Source: Actinomycetes bacterium (GTDB taxonomy: Bacteria; Actinomycetota; Coriobacteriia; Coriobacteriales; Eggerthellaceae). From it: 64,000 nt of DNA. The stretch lies in the NCBI GenBank assembly GCA_023429565.1, contig JAEZDJ010000073.1, positions 6,563-70,562 on the forward strand, given 5' to 3'. Below, piece after piece: positions 18,320 to 25,564 of this stretch (the stretch's first letter is position 1; each line of letters starts with the position of its first letter). The notes below the pieces were generated by a model that was given only the letters and a program-made list of their open reading frames with translations, did not search any database and was not told where the DNA came from. The position numbers were made by a program, and so were the translations under genes.

Positions 18320-18368
18320 GGCGGCAGTGGCCGGACATTGATTTCCGGGCCCGCAGGCCACTGCCGCC
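18320..18368 (+). terminator. Terminator-like hairpin after the BceB-like gene
   Basis: A perfect 13-base stem, GGCGGCAGTGGCC (18320-18332) with GGCCACTGCCGCC (18356-18368), starts 8 bases after the stop codon. The tail is only weakly T-rich. Confidence 0.55.
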
Positions 18369-18509
18369 GTCTGTCGTGTCGTCGCCCTCCTTCCACGTGG
18401 CGCGGATGGGTGCGGGAAGGCCGGGGGACTGGGTATGAGATTGAGTATGAGATGTTGCCGCCGCAGGTCAAGCCGACGAGGCTGACTTCCCCCCAGAGGA
18501 GTCCAAGCG

Positions 18510-18515
18510 TATAAT
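18510..18515 (+). promoter_or_regulatory. -10 box upstream of the LuxR-type regulator
   Basis: A consensus TATAAT about 30 bases before the start codon. No good -35 at 17 bases (TTCCCC only), so the promoter may need an activator. Confidence 0.45.
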
Positions 18516-18545
18516 CGCGCGTGGACGAGCACGAGGGGGAAATCG

Positions 18546-20024
18546 ATGTCGCAGAGCATTGAGATGCAGATGCCCAAGCTTTCGGTCGAGCATATTGCGC
18601 TTGGGATGTATTGGGCATGGCTATGGGTTTTTTACGAGAGCGCGGTTGTGCTCGACGCGGTTGGAGGCTTCGGGTGGATGGACGTCGCAGCCTTGCGCGT
18701 CACCGGCCTTGCATCGATGACGGTCTTTCTCGTCATCGGGGCTTTCTTCTCGAGAGCCTGGAGCGGGAGGGATGCCGTTGTCGTCCTTTCCTTCATCGCG
18801 ATGGTGGCGGGTCCCGCAGGCATCGCTGTGCTGTGGGTTTTTCCGCAGGGATTTGCCAGCTCGGTGGCGCTCGTGTTCGTGGGATGCGCCGACGCGGCGT
18901 TGGCTTTCCTGTGGGCACGGTATATCATGCGCTTTTCGCGGTATCGATTCTATCAAGCGTACTGTGTCGCCATTTCAGTGGTTTTCGGCGGAGGGCTTTT
19001 CTTTCTTGTCCACATCATCGTAACGCCGATGGTTCCAATCGTCGTGGGACTTCTGCCCGTTGGCGCCGGGCTCGTGTTCCTTTCGGGCAGATCGACTTTC
19101 GGTCAGGATGGCGACGGCCGGGATGAGACGGTCTCGCCTTACGAAGCGTCTCGGCAGATGACCAAGGAATCGGGCGCGAAGAACAACATTATCTTGAGAA
19201 TATGCGTCGGCCTGGGCATCTATGGGTTTTCCTACGGGATATTGCGCAGCCTCAACGGTTATGTCGAGCAATCTGAAACCAATTTCATTTCCATGGGGCT
19301 TTTTGTTCTGGCCGGCGCGCTGCTTGCCTTCTATCTCAGCAAGAAGCGTCTCCGGGGACTTACCGTGGTCTATCGGCTGGTGCTGCCTTGCATGGTGGTC
19401 GGGCTCCTTCTCATCCCCCTGTACAGCACGCGGTTCCTCGATGTCTCCATCGCCATTGCCGACACGGGGTACCTCCTCTTCGAGTCTCTCATATGGATCA
19501 TTCTGTTTGACGCCATCGCGCGTCTCAACCTGAAACCTATCCAGGCGTTTGGGCTCGGCCGCGCCATGACCGTCTTGGGAATGACGCTGGGGCTGTTTCT
19601 GACGAGCCAGGCGATAGAGCGTGTCGGGACGCTTGACGTGCACTCTTTGATGGTGCCGTTCATCCTTTTGGGAATCGTCGTCCTCGTGCTGACGAACACC
19701 TACATCTTGAATGAGAAGGAGATCATCACCGCTGAGTTGACTGACGTTGACGAGGAGACGCAGGACCGGCTGGCGCATACGTCGATCGCCGTCAACGAGG
19801 GTCTCGATGATGTGTGCAAGGGGATAACTCTCCGGAAAAACCTCACCGAACGTGAGGCCGAGGTGCTTGCAATGCTTGCGCGGGGGAAGACCATCAGCCA
19901 GATCAGCGAGGAACTGTTCATTTCAAAGTACACCGCGAAAACCCATACCTACAACCTGTACAAGAAGCTCAACGTGCATTCCCGCGCGGAGCTGATAGCG
20001 GGGGTGCTGGGTGGGGGACTGTAA
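18546..20024 (+). CDS. Membrane-anchored LuxR-family regulator (multi-pass membrane domain plus HTH)
   Basis: A 492-residue protein. The first ~390 residues form about a dozen hydrophobic helices resembling an MFS-like fold. The last ~65 residues are a LuxR/GerE helix-turn-helix: LTEREAEVLAMLARGKTISQISEELFISKYTAKTHTYNLYKKLNVHSRAELI. Such fusions are abundant in Eggerthellaceae, often beside reductase or transporter genes, and are thought to sense ligands at the membrane. The direct target is unknown. The start has a strong GAGGGGGA site. It is monocistronic between two hairpins. Confidence 0.9.
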   Translation: MSQSIEMQMPKLSVEHIALGMYWAWLWVFYESAVVLDAVGGFGWMDVAALRVTGLASMTVFLVIGAFFSRAWSGRDAVVVLSFIAMVAGPAGIAVLWVFPQGFASSVALVFVGCADAALAFLWARYIMRFSRYRFYQAYCVAISVVFGGGLFFLVHIIVTPMVPIVVGLLPVGAGLVFLSGRSTFGQDGDGRDETVSPYEASRQMTKESGAKNNIILRICVGLGIYGFSYGILRSLNGYVEQSETNFISMGLFVLAGALLAFYLSKKRLRGLTVVYRLVLPCMVVGLLLIPLYSTRFLDVSIAIADTGYLLFESLIWIILFDAIARLNLKPIQAFGLGRAMTVLGMTLGLFLTSQAIERVGTLDVHSLMVPFILLGIVVLVLTNTYILNEKEIITAELTDVDEETQDRLAHTSIAVNEGLDDVCKGITLRKNLTEREAEVLAMLARGKTISQISEELFISKYTAKTHTYNLYKKLNVHSRAELIAGVLGGGL

Positions 20025-20025
20025 T

Positions 20026-20066
20026 CCGGCTGGGGGCGTCTCCCTTGACGCGATGCCCCCAGCCGG
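20026..20066 (+). terminator. Hairpin after the LuxR-type gene
   Basis: CCGGCTGGGGGC (20026-20037) and GCCCCCAGCCGG (20055-20066) form a perfect 12-base stem just after the stop codon. There is no clear U-tract. The bases from here to the tRNA-Lys terminator hold no recognisable gene. Confidence 0.55.
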
Positions 20067-20279
20067 CGGCCTGGCTGGGAAAAGCGGCAGGGCATATGCT
20101 GCCCCGGCTTTTCTCATATGCCATCCACTGTTGTCCATGTCTGTCCTTTCCGTTGTCAACACGGTCGGGAAGGTCATATTGTTGCGAATTGTGCAGAAAG
20201 TCACAGGGGATGCTTTGGATCGGATGGTTGCATGAGTAAATCTAACTTATTGATCGAATTCAAGGGGTGCCGATGCCAT

Positions 20280-20309
20280 AAAAAAATCACCCCGCTTTCG
20301 CAGGGTGAT
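20280..20309 (-). terminator. Rho-independent terminator of the tRNA-His/tRNA-Lys unit
   Basis: On the minus strand, ATCACCCTGC and GCGGGGTGAT form a 10-base stem (one U-G pair) around a GAAA tetraloop, followed by seven T. It starts 18 bases after the tRNA-Lys 3' end. Confidence 0.9.
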
Positions 20310-20327
20310 TTGATTTCTTTTGGATGG

Positions 20328-20400
20328 TGGACCGTCGGGGATTCGAACCCCGGACCTTGGGATTAAGAGTCCCCTGCTCTACCAGCTAAGCTAACGGTCC
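20328..20400 (-). tRNA. tRNA-Lys(CTT)
   Basis: Cloverleaf on the minus strand: acceptor GGACCGT/ACGGTCC, anticodon stem GGGGA/TCCCA with loop CTCTTAA (anticodon CTT), T arm CGGGG-TTCGAAT-CCCCG, discriminator A. CCA is not encoded. Confidence 0.95.
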
Positions 20401-20493
20401 AAAAGGTATAACGTATGTCAAAGTACACAAAACGCTGGACTATTCTAAGGCATGCCCTCGCTCATTGCAAGCCCCGATTTCCAAGAGCGCTGG

Positions 20494-20568
20494 GGTGGCT
20501 AATCGGACTCGAACCGACGACCTCCAGAGCCACAATCTGGCGTTCTAGCCAACTGAACTATAGCCACC
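20494..20568 (-). tRNA. tRNA-His(GTG)
   Basis: Cloverleaf on the minus strand: acceptor GTGGCTA/TAGCCAC with an extra 5' G (G-1) opposite discriminator C, the hallmark of tRNA-His. The anticodon loop is TTGTGGC (anticodon GTG). CCA is encoded just beyond, at 20491-20493. Confidence 0.95.
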
Positions 20569-20583
20569 AAGGCGCAAGGAGGA

Positions 20584-20612
20584 AGTATACGGATTATTGC
20601 GGCCGAGCGCAA
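20584..20612 (-). promoter_or_regulatory. Promoter of the tRNA-His/tRNA-Lys unit
   Basis: On the minus strand, -35 TTGCGC (20607-20612) and -10 TATACT (20584-20589) are separated by exactly 17 bases, and the -10 lies 15 bases before the tRNA-His 5' end. Confidence 0.65.
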
Positions 20613-20655
20613 GGGGAATATGGACAAATTGTATCAGCATCCCCGCAATTGGGCG

Positions 20656-20683
20656 TTGACCTGTGGACATCGAGTAGTATAGG
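20656..20683 (+). promoter_or_regulatory. Promoter of the NYN-domain gene
   Basis: -35 TTGACC (20656-20661) and -10 TATAGG (20678-20683) with 16 bases between, about 65 bases before the GTG start. It is divergent from the tRNA promoter. Confidence 0.55.
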
Positions 20684-20749
20684 TGCCGGATTCCAACGCT
20701 TTAGATAAGCGGCACGGTATACCCGACGCAGAACCAAGGAGCGGTCAAC

Positions 20750-22090
20750 GTGGATATAAAGCAATCGTCGGAAAAGCGATTCGCGCTCTTGATTGATGCC
20801 GACAATGTGTCGGCGAAGTACATCAAGCCCATCACGGACGAATTGTCCAAATACGGCACGGTCACCTACAAGCGCATCTATGGTGACTGGACGCTCACCC
20901 TGCATAACAAATGGAAAGAGGCGTTGTTGGAGAATTCCATCACGCCCATCCAGCAGTTCGGCTACACACAGGGTAAGAATGCCACCGACTCGGCCATGAT
21001 CATTGACGCCATGGACATCCTCTATACGCGCTCGGTCGAGGGATTCTGCATTGTGTCAAGCGACAGTGACTTCACCCGGTTGGCGAGCCGCATCCGAGAG
21101 AGCGGACTCACGGTCATCGGGATGGGGGAGAAAAAGACTCCCACGGCATTTCGCAAGGCATGCGACATCTTCACCACGCTCGAACTTCTTTTGGGAGACT
21201 CAAGCGTCAAGGCTGCCCGGGGCAAAAACCGGCCGAACGGCCCTGCCGTCAATGGCCAGAGCGCCGGTCCCACCGTTGATGAGATCGAACAGGCCGTGGT
21301 CAACATCATCACCGACAACCAGAACAACGGCAAGTCGACGGGACTCGGTGAGGTGGGGAGTCGTCTGCTCAAGCGATATCCCGATTTTGACGTGCGCAGC
21401 TATGGAACAAATCTGCTTTCCAAATTGCTCGACGAGTTCGGCAGCGTGCAAATCACCAAAGACGGCAGTTCGGTGACCGTCGAGTTGACTGAGGGCAAAG
21501 ACAAGGACGCTCCGACTGGGGCGGCGAACGATTCGATGGATGAAGCTTCCGAACAGGCTAAGGGTCCCAAGGGGTTCAAGGGGCAGAAGGGTCCGAAGAA
21601 ACCCAAGGACGTTCAGCCGGCTTCTGCGAGCAGCGCATCGGCGGAGCAGGATAATGCTCATGTTTCCGAAGGAAAACCCGAGAGAACTGGCGAGACTCGT
21701 TCGCAACAGCCTTCCGAGTCTCTTGTGCAGCAATCCGAGCGCGTGCCTCGACGCAGGCGCTCGATCAAGGTGGCTGGCGCAGGACAGGTCACGAAGCCTT
21801 CAAGCGAACAGGCCCCGCAGGCTGAATCTCCCTCGGAAGCTCCCGTCGCGACGCAGGAGGCTTCGCCTGGCAACGACGTGAATGCCGAAGCGTACATCCG
21901 TCAGCTCATCGTGGAGGCGGGCGCAGAGGGCATCGCGTTGGCCGAGCTGGGAAAGCGGGTGCGTGCGCGGTATCGCACGTTCAAGTTGCGTGACTTGGGC
22001 TACTCTCAGTTCAAGAACTACGTTGCTGATCTTGGTGACATTGAGGTGGAAAAACGAGGAAAGGGCACGTACGCCGTTTTAGGCGAGTAG
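20750..22090 (+). CDS. NYN-domain ribonuclease with two OST-HTH/LOTUS domains
   Basis: A 446-residue protein. Residues 1-150 form an NYN (PIN-like) nuclease domain with acidic metal-binding residues: FALLIDADNVSAKY (Asp16, Asp18), KNATDSAMIIDAMD (Asp80, Asp86) and IVSSDSDFTRLASRIRE (Asp105, Asp107). An OST-HTH/LOTUS-like domain follows at about 180-250 (VDEIEQAVVNII...FDVRSYGTNLLSKLLDEF). A long Pro/Ser/Gln/Lys-rich linker then leads to a second LOTUS-like domain at the C-terminus (EGIALAELGKRVRARYRTFKLRDLGYSQFKNYVADL). It is probably an RNA-binding ribonuclease; the target is unknown. The start is GTG with AAGGAG nine bases upstream. Confidence 0.87.
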   Translation: MDIKQSSEKRFALLIDADNVSAKYIKPITDELSKYGTVTYKRIYGDWTLTLHNKWKEALLENSITPIQQFGYTQGKNATDSAMIIDAMDILYTRSVEGFCIVSSDSDFTRLASRIRESGLTVIGMGEKKTPTAFRKACDIFTTLELLLGDSSVKAARGKNRPNGPAVNGQSAGPTVDEIEQAVVNIITDNQNNGKSTGLGEVGSRLLKRYPDFDVRSYGTNLLSKLLDEFGSVQITKDGSSVTVELTEGKDKDAPTGAANDSMDEASEQAKGPKGFKGQKGPKKPKDVQPASASSASAEQDNAHVSEGKPERTGETRSQQPSESLVQQSERVPRRRRSIKVAGAGQVTKPSSEQAPQAESPSEAPVATQEASPGNDVNAEAYIRQLIVEAGAEGIALAELGKRVRARYRTFKLRDLGYSQFKNYVADLGDIEVEKRGKGTYAVLGE

Positions 22091-22110
22091 CACGCGTCCC
22101 TGATGCGTGG

Positions 22111-22146
22111 AAAAGGGCTGGGTGCCTCCAGGCATCAAGCCCTTTT
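22111..22146 (+). terminator. Terminator after the NYN-domain gene
   Basis: AAAAGGGCT (22111-22119) pairs with AGCCCTTTT (22138-22146), with an inner TGCCT/AGGCA helix, 21 bases after the stop codon. The run of T ends the right arm. Confidence 0.75.
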
Positions 22147-22217
22147 CTGTGTCATCGCGTGCGGCATTGCACCTCTGCATGGATGGATTGGAAGGTCGGC
22201 TTCCCCTCGCCATCTTC

Positions 22218-22226
22218 TGGTATCAT
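22218..22226 (+). promoter_or_regulatory. Extended -10 promoter of tRNA-Leu
   Basis: TGG directly before TATCAT makes an extended -10 element 29 bases before the tRNA. No -35 at normal spacing. Confidence 0.4.
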
Positions 22227-22255
22227 GGTCGCTGCACGTTCTGTGGCGTGCATGT

Positions 22256-22340
22256 GCGGGCGTGGCGGAATTGGCAGACGCGCCAGATTTAGGTTCTGGT
22301 ACCGAAAGGTGTGAAGGTTCAAGTCCTTTCGCCCGCACCA
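22256..22340 (+). tRNA. tRNA-Leu(TAG)
   Basis: A class II tRNA with a long variable arm. Acceptor GCGGGCG/CGCCCGC, anticodon stem CCAGA/TCTGG with loop TTTAGGT (anticodon TAG), discriminator A and encoded CCA at 22338-22340. It reads CUA and related leucine codons. Confidence 0.95.
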
Positions 22341-22490
22341 TGGATAGTTCCTCTGCTTGCGGGCGCGAAACGATGCCGGATAAAGTTGACCGGGATCGCC
22401 GCATCCGCCTCGATTTCCTCCAGCTATGCAAAGGAAAATCCCCTTGCATCGAGACTTCCCTCAGGGCGCTCTCGTGTCGTCGGCGGGGCC

Positions 22491-22901
22491 CTAGGGTAAA
22501 AAGCGTCCCATCAGAAATCCGACCACGACGCAGAGTGCGGAAAAGAGCGCGGCAAGCCCAATGAGGCGCGTCTCACGGCGCTCCTGACGTTGACGCTCCA
22601 TTTCGATGCGGCGTTTGGCGGGAAAATACGAGTAACCGTCCGAGGTGATGGTTATGATGGTCCCCCGCCTGTCGTCGTTCCTTCGGGCGAGCGCCCTTCG
22701 TTCGACCAGCTCCGTTTGAAGCTCGTCGTCGGGGCGAAAGGGAAACGCGCATCGATAGACAAGTTCCCCGTCAACGGTGCATGTCGAGCGCTCATAGTCG
22801 AGCAGGCGTCCGAGTTCACGTTCTTGTTGTATGTTCAATTCGATGGATGCCATGATGACCTCTGCTGCGTTTTGAGACTGCGTATTGGATAGAGACATCA
22901 T
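22491..22901 (-). CDS. Conserved-looking small protein with C-terminal membrane anchor
   Basis: A 136-residue protein I do not recognise. The first ~100 residues are soluble and charged (IELNIQQERELGRLLDYERSTCTVDGELVYRCAFPF, then a basic Arg/Glu-rich helix). The last ~25 residues form one hydrophobic helix (LIGLAALFSALCVVVGFLMGRF), so it looks tail-anchored in the membrane. Codon use and composition look real, and the frame spans the whole spacer between tRNA-Leu and tig. AAGG lies upstream of tandem ATG codons. No function is proposed. Confidence 0.6.
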   Translation of the reverse strand: MMSLSNTQSQNAAEVIMASIELNIQQERELGRLLDYERSTCTVDGELVYRCAFPFRPDDELQTELVERRALARRNDDRRGTIITITSDGYSYFPAKRRIEMERQRQERRETRLIGLAALFSALCVVVGFLMGRFLP

Positions 22902-23251
22902 ACCTTGACCTTTGTGCGAGCGAGAGGTGAATTCCCATGAAATGCCCCGTTGCTGTGGGATTTTGCACGATTTGTTGCCGCGGCGTTACCGGATGCCAAT
23001 GCGGTGCGGCGAAGCGTTTCCGCAAGGCGTTTTCCGCTGGGGCCCATTTCGTTTTGGAGGCGATTCCTGCGATATCGGTTCTTGATGAACCCGCCTGCGT
23101 GCTCTTCCTCAATGCCGGTAGATGTGCGATAATTCCGTTTTGGTGTGCTCGAAGGCGCGGGCAAGCATGCGAGTCGAGGCTCTTCCGAGAATTTCCGCAG
23201 CATACCGAATGATGCCGCAAGGCGAACGAAAGAATGATGGAGGACAACTAC
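22902..23251 (+). other. Spacer upstream of tig
   Basis: A 350-base spacer divergent between the small membrane protein and tig. It probably carries promoters for both; GATAAT near 23127 could be a tig -10. A 91-codon Cys-rich frame at 22937-23212 lacks family features and is not called. Confidence 0.35.
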
Positions 23252-24757
23252 GTGGAGACAAAAGTTGAGGCATTGCAGGACAATCGCGTCAAGGTGACTG
23301 TTACCGTCGACGCCAAGGATATCGATGCCCGCATCAAGAAGACGTATCAAGATTTTGCCCGCAAGTACAACTTTCCCGGGTTCCGTCGGGGCAAGGCGCC
23401 GCGTCCAGTTATAGACAACGCCCTCGGTTCCGAGGCTGTCGTGGTGTCAGTGACTGACGAGCTCGTCAACGAGACGTATCCTCTCGCAATCGATGAGAGC
23501 GGCCTCTATCCCGTCGAGAAACCATCCTTTGACGAAGACATGGGCCTTGCGGAAGCAGGCAAAGCCTTTTCCTACACCTTCGAGGTGGCGGTCAAGCCCG
23601 AGCTCGAACTGTCGAGCTATGATCCCCTTGAGATCGAAATGCCTGCAGAAGGGGTAACCGATGCGGAGATTGACGAGCAGATAGCTTCGCTGCAGGAGCA
23701 TTATTATACTTTCGAAGACGCAGCGGCCGCAACGAAGGTCAAGGATGACAGTTTCCTCGACCTGTCCATGAAGGCAACGGACGACGACGGCCAGGACATC
23801 GAGTCCCTCACGACCGAGTCTCGTCTCTACGGTTTGGGAACGGGTCTGCTGCCCGAATCCTTCGACCAGGAGATCGTGGGCATGAAGAAGGGCCAGTCGA
23901 AGTCGTTTGCCATTGACGTGCCGGCCGATCAGACTGTGCTGACCAGCTCACTCGTGGGAAAAACTCAGAAAATCAACTTTGAGGTCGAGGCTTTGGCCGT
24001 AAAGAACAAAAAGGTTCCCGAGGTCACCGACGAATGGGTGAAGGAAACCTTGGGCTTTGAGAGCGTCGAGGACTTGCGCGCGCGCATCTCCGAGTCCATC
24101 GAGCAGCAGAAGAACGAGGTGCTTCCGCGCATCAAGGAGAATCAGTGCCTGTCGATTTTGGCTGACCGCCTTCAGGGCGAGGTTCCGGAGGCTCTGTGCG
24201 AGGAAGCCGAAACCGGTTTGCTCCAAGACTTTTTCCAGCAGCTTCAGCGCCAAGGCGCATCGTTTGACGCATACCTCGCTCAGCAGGGGATCACTCCCGA
24301 CCAGTTCAAGGAAGACGTCAAACAACAGGCTCTCGACATGACGAAGCAGGACCTTGCGCTCGACGCGTGGGCACGTCATTATGATATGGGTGTCAATGAC
24401 GGAGACGTGGAAAACGAATTTGCCAAGAGCGGGGCGGACGACCCCAAGGCTTTGCAAGAGGATTGGCGCAAGAACGGTCGTCTGCACATGATCCGTGCGG
24501 GCATTCAACGAGCCGCTGCCGCCAAAGACATCATGGACAATGCTATCGTGACGGAACTCAAGCCCGATTCTGAAAAGCCCGAGAAGCCAGCCAAGAAGGC
24601 TCCTGCCAAGAAGAAGGCGCCGGCGAAGAAAGACGACGCACCTGCGGAGAAGAAACCGGCTGCAAAAAAGCCTGCTGCCAAGAAGGCTCCCGCCAAAAAG
24701 GCAGCGAAATCGAACGAAGCCGATGCCGACAAGGCCGATTCCTCTCCTGCCGAGTAA
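23252..24757 (+). CDS. tig: Trigger factor (ribosome-associated chaperone/prolyl isomerase)
   Basis: Domains follow the family order: an N-terminal ribosome-binding domain with the signature FPGFRRGKAPRPVID, a central FKBP-type PPIase domain (SFLDLSMKATDD...IVGMKKGQSKSF), and a helical C-terminal chaperone domain. An added ~60-residue tail is made of Lys/Ala/Pro repeats (PAKKAPAKK and similar) like histone H1. The GTG at 23252 is taken as the start because TGGAGG lies eight bases before it and METKVEALQDNRVKV matches trigger-factor N-termini; the upstream ATG at 23234 has no such site. It heads the tig-clpP-clpX cluster. Confidence 0.93.
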   Translation: METKVEALQDNRVKVTVTVDAKDIDARIKKTYQDFARKYNFPGFRRGKAPRPVIDNALGSEAVVVSVTDELVNETYPLAIDESGLYPVEKPSFDEDMGLAEAGKAFSYTFEVAVKPELELSSYDPLEIEMPAEGVTDAEIDEQIASLQEHYYTFEDAAAATKVKDDSFLDLSMKATDDDGQDIESLTTESRLYGLGTGLLPESFDQEIVGMKKGQSKSFAIDVPADQTVLTSSLVGKTQKINFEVEALAVKNKKVPEVTDEWVKETLGFESVEDLRARISESIEQQKNEVLPRIKENQCLSILADRLQGEVPEALCEEAETGLLQDFFQQLQRQGASFDAYLAQQGITPDQFKEDVKQQALDMTKQDLALDAWARHYDMGVNDGDVENEFAKSGADDPKALQEDWRKNGRLHMIRAGIQRAAAAKDIMDNAIVTELKPDSEKPEKPAKKAPAKKKAPAKKDDAPAEKKPAAKKPAAKKAPAKKAAKSNEADADKADSSPAE

Positions 24758-24923
24758 AATAGAGGTAGGCCAGAGGAAAGGCTGCTTCGATAGCCGGATG
24801 GGAGAGGTGCAGTCCTGGTAACGAAACAGTGTCTGCTTCTTGCGTGGTGACAGCCGAAACCGCACTATGGCACATGAAGACGCAGGGCCGCGTGGGCGGC
24901 CGCAAGAGACAAGCGAGGCTAAC

Positions 24924-25559
24924 ATGAGATATGACACCAAATCAGCGTTGATCCCCTACGTTATCGAGCAGTCGCCGCGTGGCGAGCGTAGCTACGACAT
25001 CTACTCACGCCTGCTGAACGAGCGCATCGTGTTTCTCGGGGAGGCCATTGACGACCAGGTTGCTAATTCCGTGGTCGCCCAGCTGCTTCATTTGGAGAGC
25101 GCCGATCCCGACAAGGACATCTCCCTCTACATCAATTCTCCGGGAGGTTCCGTCACGGCTGGTTTGGCCATTCTCGACACAATGGATTTCATCAAGTGCG
25201 ACGTGTCCACCATCTGCTTGGGAGAGTGCGCTTCCATGGCTGCCGTGCTCCTCTCCAGCGGTGCCAAGGGCAAGCGCCTGTGCCTTCCGAATTCCATGGT
25301 CCTCATCCATCAGCCTTCCGGCGGTGCCCAGGGACAGCAAACCGAGATCGCCATCGTGGCGGACTTCATGCTCAAGACGCGTGAGCGTCTCAACAAGATC
25401 CTTGCCGACAGCACCGGGCAGACGCTTGAGACCATTCAGAACGACACGGAACGAGACAACTACATGACGGCGGAAGAGGCCTTGGCATACGGCTTGGTCG
25501 ACCGAATCACCACCTCGCGCAGCATCTCTGCCGACGGCGACGAGAAGAAGAGCGAATAG
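24924..25559 (+). CDS. clpP: ATP-dependent Clp protease proteolytic subunit
   Basis: A 211-residue serine peptidase that forms the ClpP barrel. The catalytic triad is visible as Ser104 (GECASMAAVLLSSG), His129 (MVLIHQPSGG) and Asp178 (IQNDTERDNYMTAEEALAYGLVD). The motif reads ECAS where many homologues have QAAS. The ATG at 24924 begins the usual ...LIPYVIEQSPRGERSYDIYSRLL; a longer frame from 24840 does not resemble the family. It lies 5 bases before clpX, so protease and unfoldase are co-expressed. Confidence 0.96.
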   Translation: MRYDTKSALIPYVIEQSPRGERSYDIYSRLLNERIVFLGEAIDDQVANSVVAQLLHLESADPDKDISLYINSPGGSVTAGLAILDTMDFIKCDVSTICLGECASMAAVLLSSGAKGKRLCLPNSMVLIHQPSGGAQGQQTEIAIVADFMLKTRERLNKILADSTGQTLETIQNDTERDNYMTAEEALAYGLVDRITTSRSISADGDEKKSE

Positions 25560-25564
25560 GATAC

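Noticed and set aside
22937..23212. 91-codon Cys-rich frame upstream of tig
   Set aside because: No family features, poor composition after the first 25 residues, and it fills the expected promoter region of tig.
24540..24730. Tandem DNA repeat in the 3' end of tig
   Set aside because: The repetition follows from the Lys/Ala/Pro tail and is imperfect at DNA level; treated as a protein feature, not a separate repeat.
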